Shown here: piece after piece, positions 1-6,850 of the stretch
Position numbering within the stretch: the first letter of the stretch is position 1
How the letters are laid out: each line of letters starts with the position of its first letter
Notes under the pieces: generated by a model
Database searches by the model: none
Seen by the model: the letters and a program-made list of their open reading frames with translations, nothing else
What the model was told of the DNA's origin: nothing
Translations under genes and position numbers: made by a program
Assembly: GCF_023715725.1 (NCBI RefSeq)
Contig: NZ_JAMBOT010000007.1
Location: 110,471 to 174,470, forward strand
Source: Paenibacillus pasadenensis
Lineage (GTDB): Bacteria > Bacillota > Bacilli > Paenibacillales > Paenibacillaceae
Reading direction: 5' to 3'
DNA: 64,000 nucleotides

Positions 1-32
1 TGGAAAAACTGACCTGCTACTGCCACATTCAT
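1..32 (-). CDS. 5' end of an unidentified gene cut by the left window edge
   Basis: On the minus strand an AAGGAG site precedes an ATG at 32 and an in-frame GTG at 26. The GTG has the better spacing, about 8 nt. Only about ten residues (MNVAVAGQFF) lie inside the window, so no function can be given. A perfect GATAC/GTATC palindrome lies about 50 bp upstream (81-95), so the gene may belong to the same regulon as the peptide and exopolysaccharide operons. Confidence 0.35.
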   Translation of the reverse strand, partial: MNVAVAGQFF

Positions 33-80
33 CACTCCTTATTATTGATTGATACTGCTTCCTACTTGTATACCCATTTA

Positions 81-95
81 GATACGAATCGTATC
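81..95. promoter_or_regulatory. Palindromic operator GATACGAATCGTATC
   Basis: This is a perfect 7-1-7 palindrome of the GATAC-N5-GTATC type seen at seven other places in the first 24 kb. It lies 49 bp upstream of the minus-strand start at the left edge. No clear sigma-A promoter is seen around it (a TTGATG / TAAATG pair has a 19-bp spacer). Confidence 0.55.
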
Positions 96-158
96 CATTC
101 ATCAACTCTCTTATCTATTGAGCCCTGTCCGCTGAAAGAGCAGACGGGAACCGTAACG

Positions 159-389
159 TTAAGCGGAAATGGAGTAATAGGCAAAACGAGATTGGGAAAT
201 ATCTCTTGCCGCCACAGGAGCAGCTTCCCGGTCGAGCGTTTCTCCCGTACCTTCGTGATCGCATGATTTGCAGCAGCCTAGCGGATGCGCCACTCGAAAA
301 TACCCGGTTCGAAACAGGACGGAGGCCGCATCGTAAGGCAGCAGCTTTTCGCATCCCAAGCAGTGGAATTGCTCATCAAATTTCAACAT
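159..389 (-). CDS. Small cysteine-rich (zinc-ribbon-like) protein
   Basis: This 76-residue protein has a CLGC pair at residues 10-13 and a CCKSC group near residue 40. The pattern suits one zinc site or disulfides. The start is an ATG with a strong upstream GGGGGA site at about 8 nt, which separates it from the many chance reading frames here. I do not recognise a family. It has its own promoter (497-525) followed at once by a GATAC-type operator (471-485), so it is probably controlled with the precursor-peptide and exopolysaccharide operons. A role linked to them is inference. Confidence 0.55.
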   Translation of the reverse strand: MLKFDEQFHCLGCEKLLPYDAASVLFRTGYFRVAHPLGCCKSCDHEGTGETLDREAAPVAARDISQSRFAYYSISA

Positions 390-470
390 TATATAGTCCC
401 CCTTGAATCTTCGATCATTGGTACGGTTAGTGCTGCTGTCCTAGTAGCTGAGAAATACGACCTCCACATT

Positions 471-485
471 GTTACATTTTGTATC
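471..485. promoter_or_regulatory. GATAC-type operator just downstream of a promoter
   Basis: GTTACATTTTGTATC has one mismatch from the palindrome shared by the regulon. It lies right after the predicted transcription start of the Cys-rich gene, where a bound repressor would block initiation or early elongation. Confidence 0.5.
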
Positions 486-496
486 TCATAGAATTA

Positions 497-525
497 AATT
501 TATGACAATTCTCGCTAAACGTCAA
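497..525 (-). promoter_or_regulatory. Sigma-A-type promoter of the small Cys-rich gene
   Basis: On the minus strand TTGACG (520-525) and TAAATT (497-502) are separated by exactly 17 bp. Transcription would start near 490, just upstream of the operator at 471-485 and about 100 bp before the start codon. Confidence 0.5.
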
Positions 526-680
526 GTCAAATTAAGGAATATGTTTTGAAAAATGTCGAACCCGCTTCCGCTCTATGTATACGCTTACAATTTCGACCAA
601 ATGATAAGAATTCCTTCTTTAATTAGCGATAAAGATAAAATTCCAGCTTCTTTTCTTCACACTGCTGCCACATACGGCGA

Positions 681-706
681 AAGGGCTTCTATAAAGGAAG
701 CCCCTT
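681..706 (-). terminator. Hairpin after the DUF1854 gene
   Basis: GGGCTTC and GAAGCCC arms close a short loop about 10 bp after the DUF1854 stop codon. The T-run is weak (CTTTCG), so termination strength is uncertain. Confidence 0.45.
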
Positions 707-714
707 CTTGCTGA

Positions 715-1218
715 TTAACCGATCTTTTCCCATTGCTCCCGGCTGCGCTTATCCATCCGGTCTACATTCGAAAGCTCGAAACGCCGGCCGTCATCGTCGG
801 TCACAATCCAGCGTCCGTCTGCCAGCTCATGGATGCCTTCATGTAAAATGCTCATGTGCAGCGTGCTTGGGCCATAATCCGTGTCGACCGACCAGACCCA
901 CTCCGGCCCTTTTTTGCGAATGGACAAAATGCGCTCAATGCGCGGAATCATGTATTCGCGTTCCAGCTCCAGAACGGCTGCGATACGGCTTTCCTCCTCC
1001 AAATGATCGAGGCTGGGCAGCAGCAGCAGCTCTTTGCCGGTGTCCGCCGTACGAACGGAAATGAGCCGGTCCGGCATGGAGTACGGAAAACAACGCACCA
1101 GCTTAACCCGTCCCATAGGCTCGCCGCCAAGCACCGCTTTGAGGTAACCTTCGCGGCTGTGGTAGAGCATCACCTCATACGGTTGATTCCGGTGCATAAA
1201 TACGATATTGCCGCTCAT
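715..1218 (-). CDS. DUF1854 family protein, partner of the upstream ABC exporter
   Basis: This 167-residue soluble protein has no signal peptide or membrane segment. Its sequence pattern (FPYSMPDRLISVR, then ELEREYMIPRIERI and a C-terminal DDDGRRFE stretch) matches the DUF1854 family as I know it. Members are found next to ABC exporters of the type encoded here, and some are annotated as linked to cyanophycin metabolism. No cyanophycin synthetase is visible in this window. The start codon overlaps the ABC stop by one base (TGATG) behind a GGAGGTGGG site, so translation is coupled and the two proteins probably work together. The molecular role is unknown. Confidence 0.75.
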   Translation of the reverse strand: MSGNIVFMHRNQPYEVMLYHSREGYLKAVLGGEPMGRVKLVRCFPYSMPDRLISVRTADTGKELLLLPSLDHLEEESRIAAVLELEREYMIPRIERILSIRKKGPEWVWSVDTDYGPSTLHMSILHEGIHELADGRWIVTDDDGRRFELSNVDRMDKRSREQWEKIG

Positions 1219-3629
1219 CAGCCCACCTCCGAAGGAACTTCCGTCATCTGTTTTTGTGATTCTACCAGCCGGTAATAGGTGCCTTTGCTCTGATAAAGCT
1301 CCTCATGGGTGCCTGACTCGACGATCCGCCCGTGCTCAAGCACGATCAGCCGGTCGGCGCCGCGAAGCGTCGAGAGCCGGTGCGCAATTGCAATTGTCGT
1401 ACGGCCGCGCACGAGGCGGGAGAGCGCCTCCTGAATGGCGCGCTCGGTTTCCGTATCGACCGAAGCTGTCGCCTCATCGAGAATGAGAATGGCCGGGTCG
1501 AGAAGCACGGCGCGGGCAATGGCGATCCGCTGCTTTTCTCCGCCAGACAGCCGGTGGCCGCGCTCGCCGACCTGAGTCTCGTACCCTTCTGGGAGCCTGC
1601 ATATAAAATCATGGGCATTGGCCAGACGGGCCGCTTCCATAATTTTTTCCGGGGAGGCGTCCTTCATGCCGTAGGCGATATTTTGCGCAATTGTGCCGTC
1701 AAAAAGAAAGGTTTCCTGCAGCACCACGCCGATGCGCGAGCGCAAACTTTCCTGGGCAATATCCCGCAAATCGACGCCGTCCAGCGAGATGCCTCCGGCA
1801 TCGGGATCGTAAAAGCGGCAGACGAGGTTGATCAGCGTTGATTTGCCGGCACCGGAAGGACCGACAAGTCCGACCATTTCGCCCGGCCGGATCGTCAGAT
1901 CGATATCCTTTAGCACCGAGCGGCTTTTATCGTAACCGTAACGCACGCCTTTAAAACGAATTTCGCCGCTTACATGATCCAGCTCCACCGCGTCCTTGCG
2001 GTCCGGCGTGTCGCTTGGCGCATCCATGAGCTCAAAAATCCGCTCCGCCGAGCCGAGCACCCGGTTGATCATATTGAGAGAGCCGCCAAAATACTGAAGC
2101 GGTCCGAAAAACATCACGAGATAAGAAGCGTATGCCGTCAAAGTACCGAGCGACATCCCGCCCTGCAGCACTGATTTTCCGCCGGTATACCAGACGAGCA
2201 GGCCAAAAGCCGCAATGACGAGAGAGAACAGCGGCGATACGCCCATCCACAGATTGCCCATGGAGATCATTCGTTTGACGAGCGTGTCATTCGCTTTGCC
2301 GAAACGCTCCTTTTCGCGTTTTTCCTGTGCAAAAGCTTTGATGACACGAATGCCTTGCAGCGATTCGCCGATTACGTTGTTCACGTTCATGATGCTCATC
2401 CACTGCGCGTACCACATGATGCGGATGCGGGGCCACAGCCAGAAAAATCCGACCGCCAAAAACGGCACCGGAATTAAAATCATCCACGTCAGCGGCGCGT
2501 TCAGGTAGAACAGCAGGCCGAGCACTCCTGCCGCCAGCAGCACCTGGGACAGAAACTGAACAAAACCTTCCGTGAGGAAGCCCTTCAGTTCTTCGGTGTC
2601 GTTTTGGACGCGGCTGATGAACTGCGAAACCTGTCTCCGGTCAAAATAGCTCATCGACAGCCGCATAATCGCCTCGAACGTCACCTTGCGAATATCGCCC
2701 ATCAGCTTGCCGCCAAAACGAAGGCCGATGAAGCTGCGGGCCATCGACACACCCGTTCCGACCAGATGTATCGCCGCCATCGCAAGGATGATCCCCATGA
2801 GCGCGGACGGGCTGCCGCCGCTGGTGAAATTGTCGATGAGCAGCTTCATCAGGTAGGTAGGCAGCAGCTCGAACACGATACTGACGAGCAAAAGCATGCC
2901 GCTGGCAATCATCAGCCGGCGATGCGGCTGCGCGTACGCCAGGATGCGGCGTACCATCATGTATTTGTTGCTGCAGCGCAGACATTTGGTCTGCCTGTGC
3001 CAGAGCCGCCTGCCGCATACTTGGCAGGCATTCCGCTCCGCGGCCGCGCCAGCAGGCTTGGCCGCGGCAACGGCCCCGCCGGCGCTGCGCTGCACGCGCG
3101 GCGGCAGCTTCGGCGCAGCCTCGCGCCCGGCTTCGCCGCCGGGCGCTTGTGCGGCTGCGCCGCGTTCCTGGCCGGGCTGCTGCCCCGGCCAGACTTCAGC
3201 CGCGCCGGCGATGCCTGGCGCGGCAGAACCTGCCGCTCCAGGCATCGGGAGCGGCTCATCCAGCCATGCCGCAATTCGCGGCATGGCCTCGCGGTACGCT
3301 TCCATATAAGGAAGCGTAAAACGTGCCCCCTCGCGGAAGCCGTCGCGAGTGAGCAGCATAAGCGCCCCGCCCGCAACGCCTTCCCTCAGCTCGATCTGTT
3401 CGATCGTGCCTTTGGGGAAGCGTCTCTGCAGCCGCCCCGTTTCATCCACCACCGCAGCCTCGCGGTCGGTGAACACCAGCTCGTAGCGCTGGAATTGGCG
3501 AGCCTCGTTAATATCGCCCTTCAGCCGGAGCCAAGCCTCCGACAGCCGCTGGCTATTTATCGTTCCGGCTGCATCGCCGCCGTGCTGCCCCGCTGAACGG
3601 CCCTTTCCTTTTCCAGTCACCCCGAGCAT
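1218..3629 (-). CDS. ABC exporter half-transporter with N-terminal zinc ribbon
   Basis: This 803-residue protein fuses three parts. Residues 1-140 resemble a DUF1854/PH-like region. A Pro/Ala/Gly-rich linker follows, with a C-x2-C...C-x2-C zinc ribbon near 204-222. The rest is a classic exporter: six membrane helices (about 240-520) and an ATPase domain with Walker A GPSGAGKST, signature LSGGEKQR, Walker B ILILDEATAS and H-loop AHRLST. As a half-transporter it should act as a homodimer in the cytoplasmic membrane. The substrate cannot be read from the sequence. The start follows an AGGAAGGGG site. The long N-terminal extension is unusual for an MsbA-like exporter and, with the coupled DUF1854 gene, marks a specific subfamily. 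Confidence 0.85.
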   Translation of the reverse strand: MLGVTGKGKGRSAGQHGGDAAGTINSQRLSEAWLRLKGDINEARQFQRYELVFTDREAAVVDETGRLQRRFPKGTIEQIELREGVAGGALMLLTRDGFREGARFTLPYMEAYREAMPRIAAWLDEPLPMPGAAGSAAPGIAGAAEVWPGQQPGQERGAAAQAPGGEAGREAAPKLPPRVQRSAGGAVAAAKPAGAAAERNACQVCGRRLWHRQTKCLRCSNKYMMVRRILAYAQPHRRLMIASGMLLLVSIVFELLPTYLMKLLIDNFTSGGSPSALMGIILAMAAIHLVGTGVSMARSFIGLRFGGKLMGDIRKVTFEAIMRLSMSYFDRRQVSQFISRVQNDTEELKGFLTEGFVQFLSQVLLAAGVLGLLFYLNAPLTWMILIPVPFLAVGFFWLWPRIRIMWYAQWMSIMNVNNVIGESLQGIRVIKAFAQEKREKERFGKANDTLVKRMISMGNLWMGVSPLFSLVIAAFGLLVWYTGGKSVLQGGMSLGTLTAYASYLVMFFGPLQYFGGSLNMINRVLGSAERIFELMDAPSDTPDRKDAVELDHVSGEIRFKGVRYGYDKSRSVLKDIDLTIRPGEMVGLVGPSGAGKSTLINLVCRFYDPDAGGISLDGVDLRDIAQESLRSRIGVVLQETFLFDGTIAQNIAYGMKDASPEKIMEAARLANAHDFICRLPEGYETQVGERGHRLSGGEKQRIAIARAVLLDPAILILDEATASVDTETERAIQEALSRLVRGRTTIAIAHRLSTLRGADRLIVLEHGRIVESGTHEELYQSKGTYYRLVESQKQMTEVPSEVG

Positions 3630-3770
3630 GCTGCCGCCCCTTCCTCTTCCCTTGCCATAAACTTGCCTAAGTAGCTTAAGCGTACTCCGGATCTGTTAGT
3701 TAATGAGCTTGCTTACAACTACTAAGCAATCACAATTGACTTTTCATTTCTTGCGGAGAGCATGGGGCCA

Positions 3771-4130
3771 ATTAAGGCCTTATTCAAGTGCGAACTAGCC
3801 TAATCGCGCTGATTAAGCCCATTTTGGCCTTATTCTCGTGCGAACTAGCTTAATCGCCCTAATTAAGTCCATTTTCGGCCTTATTCTCGTGCAAATCAGC
3901 TTCATCGCCCTAATTAAGCCCATTTTCGGCCTTATTCTGGGACGAACTAGCCTAATCGCCCTAATTAAGCCCATTTTCGGCCTTATTCTCGTGCAAACCA
4001 GCCTAATCGCGCTAATTAAGCCCATTTTCGGCCTTATTCTCGGACGAAACACCCTAATCGCCCTGATTAAGCCCAATTTCGGCCTTATTCTCGGACGAAA
4101 CACTCTAGCCGCCCTGATTAAGCCCAACCT
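3771..4130. repeat. Tandem array of about seven 51-bp units
   Basis: Each unit carries ATTAAGCCCATTTTCGGCCT followed by TATTCTCG and a variable GCAAAC/GACGAAC segment. Seven units run head to tail with period 50-51 bp. Because 51 is a multiple of three, both strands stay open and yield 17-residue periodic reading frames, which I take as by-products. The array lies between the convergent or non-coding ends of the ABC exporter and peptidase genes and is related to the array at 43930-44427. Confidence 0.85.
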
Positions 4131-4375
4131 TAACCGCTGTAGCGGTAAAAATCCGACGTGTTTGTAGCTGACGTCACTCCTCGCTCGACCTGTCGGACTC
4201 ACTCATTTCCATGACCTCTGCTAAACGCCAGATCTTCTAAAAGTAATCCGTGCCTCTTCACCAAACGCCAGCGCTTCACTAGTCCAGCCATCACCATCGA
4301 TAGCAACCGCCGTTTTTCTATGCCCTAGCAATCCGTCGTTAACGCTCTAGCAATCCGTCGTTCCTGCGATTAGCG

Positions 4376-5149
4376 TCACTTTAAACCTGTGCGGTAGATC
4401 GACTTTCGTGCCATGCTCCATACTCCTAGCCTGCGGGTGAACTTTCTTGCAATAGGAAAACGAAGAATTAGGAACCGCAGCAGCCGCGCTTGCATGTGCC
4501 TGGGAGTAAGCCACTCGTTCCGCTGTGAGCCATGTTCGCTTCTCTCCAGGCCATCGCCTGTGACTGTCTCGTCTTCTGCCTTTTCGCGATTACTTCCTCG
4601 CCGTTCAAAAGAAGTGCGGCCAGAAGCTGCAGCCACCGTCTTCCTGCCATTAATCCGGCCGCCTTTTTCCGCCGCTAGGGCATCTCTGGACGACCTAGTC
4701 CGCCCCGCCCGCGCAGCCATGCGTCCCCGCTTCACGCCGGTCCACAGGCCGAGAATCGACTCCGGCCCGACGGGATCGTCTGGCGCGTAGCTCGTATCTC
4801 CGCAAAACACATACTGCCTGTCGCCATCCCCGCCCTGGATTTCGACCAGACGATGTCCGGTCAATACCACGCTGCCGCTTACAAACAAGCATATATCCCC
4901 TACCGCCAGGCTCTCCGCGTTCACCCGCACAAAGCGGCTGATATCGCCCTCCCGGATTAAGGGATACATGCTCATACCGAAGGAGGTCAGCTCCATGACG
5001 CCGCGCTTCTTTAAAAGGGCGGCAATCACGGGGGCCGGATTGGCAGACGCTAGTTCACTTACCTCTCGATCATTTCCCTCTCGACCATTCCCGTCTCGAC
5101 CGCTTGCCGCTTCACCGCTCCCCGGCGAGCCGTCCGCCGGGTTAGTCAT
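4376..5149 (-). CDS. S24/S26-type (signal peptidase-like) serine peptidase
   Basis: The core (about residues 25-130) has the layout of S26/LexA-like peptidases: GMSMYPLIREGD with the presumed nucleophile Ser, then VLTGHRLVEI with His in the place used by the Ser-His (ER/archaeal) subtype, then CGDTSYAPDD. Small proteins of this type occur in lasso-type RiPP clusters beside PqqD-like and HPr-kinase-like genes. The C-terminal half (about 130 residues) is an Arg/Lys/Ser-rich extension of unknown function. The start at 5149 (MTNPAD) or 5164 (MDLSRM) overlaps the PqqD-like gene. It is the last gene of the precursor operon. Cleavage of the precursor leader is a reasonable inference, not shown. Confidence 0.75.
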   Translation of the reverse strand: MTNPADGSPGSGEAASGRDGNGREGNDREVSELASANPAPVIAALLKKRGVMELTSFGMSMYPLIREGDISRFVRVNAESLAVGDICLFVSGSVVLTGHRLVEIQGGDGDRQYVFCGDTSYAPDDPVGPESILGLWTGVKRGRMAARAGRTRSSRDALAAEKGGRINGRKTVAAASGRTSFERRGSNREKAEDETVTGDGLERSEHGSQRNEWLTPRHMQARLLRFLILRFPIARKFTRRLGVWSMARKSIYRTGLK

Positions 5150-5420
5150 GCGTGACAAGTCCAACGCGGATCAGCTCCGCCACAAAAGCTTCCACATCCG
5201 CTTCAACTTGCAAACGATCCGCGTTAAACTCCGCCGCGATGCGGTCCGTCAGCTGCGAGATCGTCGGGCAGTTCTCCATCAGCTCCCAGATATACCCGCC
5301 CATCTCATTAACCTTCGTAATGGAATGGCTGTCCAAATCAAGCAGCACCCACTCCCCGTCAAGCTCCGCCGTTTCAATGAATTCCTGCCGCTGCAGAAGC
5401 TGATTCGCCAGCACCGTCAT
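5142..5420 (-). CDS. PqqD-like RiPP recognition element protein
   Basis: This 92-residue protein matches the PqqD/lasso B1 fold pattern: an N-terminal strand region (WVLLDLDSHSITKVNEMGGY), then IWELMENCPTISQLTDRIAA and a C-terminal helix (VEAFVAELIRVGLV). Stand-alone proteins of this kind bind the leader of a peptide substrate and present it to modifying enzymes. The start at 5420 is chosen because the ATG overlaps the kinase stop as ATGA, a coupled pair. The likely substrates are the two short peptides at the head of the operon, whose leaders carry a Y-x2-P motif as lasso leaders do. Confidence 0.85.
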   Translation of the reverse strand: MTVLANQLLQRQEFIETAELDGEWVLLDLDSHSITKVNEMGGYIWELMENCPTISQLTDRIAAEFNADRLQVEADVEAFVAELIRVGLVTHD

Positions 5421-6226
5421 GAGATTTGCCCCCAGAAAGTATCGTTTTTTTGAAAATACAGATTGTAGGCCGGAGTGCGCTGCACAACCTCGCGGCATAC
5501 CGCAATCATTTTGGCCGTTTCCAGCTTGTTATGCTTCCAATAAAACACTTTGTCCATCAGGCCGACCAGCGTTTCGACCTTGCTCACAGGGTCGCGCCGC
5601 ACATCAGCGGATTGGATGAGAAAATGAATGCCGCCAAGCTCGCAGGCGCTTACTTCGCCCCGCTCCTCGTTCTCGCTGCGCAGCGGCGAGTCTTGAATCG
5701 TCACCTTGCCGTCCGGCCCCAGCAGCAGCAGCGTCGCTTCATCGGACAAAATCGGACGCGGCGCGGACAGCTCCGTCACCGTCGACTTGCCGGCTCCGCT
5801 ATGCCCGACAAACAGCCAAGCCTTGCCGTTTTCCACTACGCAGGAGCTATGGATAAGCAAACCTTTGCGGCGGTGAATAAGCCAAGCGCTGTACCAGTTG
5901 ATCAGAGCATGCTTGAGCGCCAAATCATCAAATACGGCCAGCTCGACACGGCTGTAATCGGCGGAAGCAACCATCCGGTAATCGGTGCGCGTATACGTTA
6001 CCGAATCTTCGTCTGATTCAATCTCCACCGGGCCGTCGTCATACATCGATCCGTAAAAATCCTTGATAGTCAGCACCGCTTCCTCCAGCGGTCCGCTTTC
6101 CCCATTCTCCGCCCCATCATGCTGGCGTTCTTCCGGAAAACGAGCTGCAATCCATTCCTTCAAATGCTCGGTCTGCACCACAAAACGAATCCGATGGTCG
6201 CCGATAACCGATTGATATAGATACAT
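5417..6226 (-). CDS. HPr kinase-like protein of a RiPP-type cluster
   Basis: This 269-residue protein has the HPr kinase core. GLLIHSSCVV lies just before the P-loop GHSGAGKST (141-149), and ILSDEATLL follows near 160. It is shorter than true HPr kinase/phosphorylase and lacks its usual N-terminal domain. Homologues in lasso peptide clusters (PadeK/ThcoK type) phosphorylate the C-terminal residue of the precursor. Others (HprK-related kinase with PqqD partner) occur without a known substrate. Here it sits between the two peptides and the RRE gene. A GATAC-type palindrome covers the start codon, and the ribosome site is GGGGTG. Confidence 0.85.
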   Translation of the reverse strand: MYLYQSVIGDHRIRFVVQTEHLKEWIAARFPEERQHDGAENGESGPLEEAVLTIKDFYGSMYDDGPVEIESDEDSVTYTRTDYRMVASADYSRVELAVFDDLALKHALINWYSAWLIHRRKGLLIHSSCVVENGKAWLFVGHSGAGKSTVTELSAPRPILSDEATLLLLGPDGKVTIQDSPLRSENEERGEVSACELGGIHFLIQSADVRRDPVSKVETLVGLMDKVFYWKHNKLETAKMIAVCREVVQRTPAYNLYFQKNDTFWGQIS

Positions 6227-6234
6227 TATGTATC
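6220..6234. promoter_or_regulatory. Palindromic operator over the kinase start codon
   Basis: GATACATTATGTATC is a perfect palindrome whose middle contains the ATG of the kinase gene (minus strand). It is the second operator of this operon, about 610 bp from the one at 6829-6843, a spacing that could allow looping or an internal roadblock. The coding constraint (MYLY) partly shapes the sequence. Confidence 0.5.
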
Positions 6235-6272
6235 ACCCCATATGTGACAATTCGCCGCATACCCGGCCCGAG

Positions 6273-6304
6273 AGAGGGGAACGGCAGCAAAGCCAGTTCC
6301 CCCT
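6273..6304 (-). promoter_or_regulatory. Stem-loop between precursor genes and kinase gene
   Basis: The minus strand carries GGGGAAC ... GTTCCCC arms, extended by imperfect pairs, with an inner TGGC/GCC pairing. No T-run follows. Such hairpins between precursor and enzyme genes often stabilise the precursor mRNA or lower downstream expression. That role is inferred here from position. Confidence 0.5.
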
Positions 6305-6323
6305 CATCGTACGGCTGCGGTTT

Positions 6324-6551
6324 TTAACGAGTGCCGTCAAATTTGTCCAAATAACCAAGCGGCTTTGGTCCGCATCCGCAAGGCCCGCCTGGACCTCCCG
6401 GACCCCCAGGCCCGTAGAAAAGCTTGCAAATAAACGGCTGGAAGTTTTGGCTTTTGCACCATTTGTAAAAAAAGTTGTTGCTGATATTGACGGTCCCGAA
6501 CTCAACCGCCTGATGACTAATCACAGCTGGAGCCTGATACGGCTTCATCAT
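6324..6551 (-). CDS. Short precursor-like peptide 2 (Gly/Pro/Cys-rich tail)
   Basis: This 75-residue peptide starts MMKPYQAP behind a GAGGTGG site. The first 20 residues (Y-x2-P, then HQAVEFGT) resemble a lasso-type leader recognised by PqqD-like proteins. Residues about 21-46 are almost identical to peptide 1: NISNNFFY, WCK, then FICKLFYG. The tail differs, with repeated GPGGPGG and a PCGCG group, ending in YLDKFDGTR. The segment contains no acidic residue where a lasso ring would need one. The gene follows peptide 1 by 36 nt and is clearly a duplicate of it. It is best read as a substrate of the downstream kinase, RRE protein and peptidase. The modification is unknown. Confidence 0.75.
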   Translation of the reverse strand: MMKPYQAPAVISHQAVEFGTVNISNNFFYKWCKSQNFQPFICKLFYGPGGPGGPGGPCGCGPKPLGYLDKFDGTR

Positions 6552-6587
6552 CCGACACCCACCTCGTCTAAGTAGCTGTAAAACCTA

Positions 6588-6800
6588 TCACTTTGGCTTC
6601 CAGCCGTCCAGATGGCCAAACGGCTTAGTGCCCTTACCGCCGCCTGATCCGTGGTTGCCATAAAACAGCTTGCAAATAAACGGCTCAAAATTGCATCTTT
6701 TACACCACTGATAGAAAAAATTATTGCTGATATTGACAGTCCCGAATTCAACCGCCTGATGCATAATGATCTTCGGTGCCGAATATGTTCTCGTCGACAA
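6588..6800 (-). CDS. Short precursor-like peptide 1
   Basis: This 70-residue peptide is read from a TTG start behind GAGGTGA. No in-frame ATG is available. The leader-like part contains Y-S-A-P and HQAVEFGT. The middle repeats the NISNNFFY-x-WCK and PFICKLFYG blocks of peptide 2, with a third Cys (WCKRC). The tail is Gly/Lys-rich and ends PFGHLDGWKPK. It is the first gene after the operator-controlled promoter at 6822-6850. High DNA identity with peptide 2 indicates a recent tandem duplication. It is a candidate RiPP precursor, with no matching characterised class that I recognise. Confidence 0.75.
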   Translation of the reverse strand: MSTRTYSAPKIIMHQAVEFGTVNISNNFFYQWCKRCNFEPFICKLFYGNHGSGGGKGTKPFGHLDGWKPK

Positions 6801-6821
6801 TGTTCTTCACCTCACTTTATT

Positions 6822-6850
6822 AATTTAAGATACATTTTGTATCATGTCAA
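6822..6850 (-). promoter_or_regulatory. Promoter of the precursor operon with operator in its spacer
   Basis: The minus strand has TTGACA (6845-6850), a 17-bp spacer and TAAATT (6822-6827). The spacer is filled by the palindrome GATACAAAATGTATC (6829-6843), so a bound repressor would exclude RNA polymerase. The -35 overlaps the stop codon of the upstream gene. The transcript leader would be very short, about 15 nt. Confidence 0.7.

Noticed and set aside
3771..4130. CRISPR array
   Set aside because: The whole 51-bp unit repeats. There are no unique spacers of constant length between identical short repeats, and no cas genes are seen.
3813..4202. Proteins with 17-residue repeats on both strands of the 51-bp array
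   Set aside because: Frames stay open because the unit is a multiple of three. Both strands show it equally, and there is no ribosome site.
6324..6800. Calling the two short peptides lasso peptide precursors
   Set aside because: The leader resembles lasso leaders, but there is no Asp/Glu at ring positions 7-9 after the leader Thr, and neither cyclase nor B2 protease is in the window.
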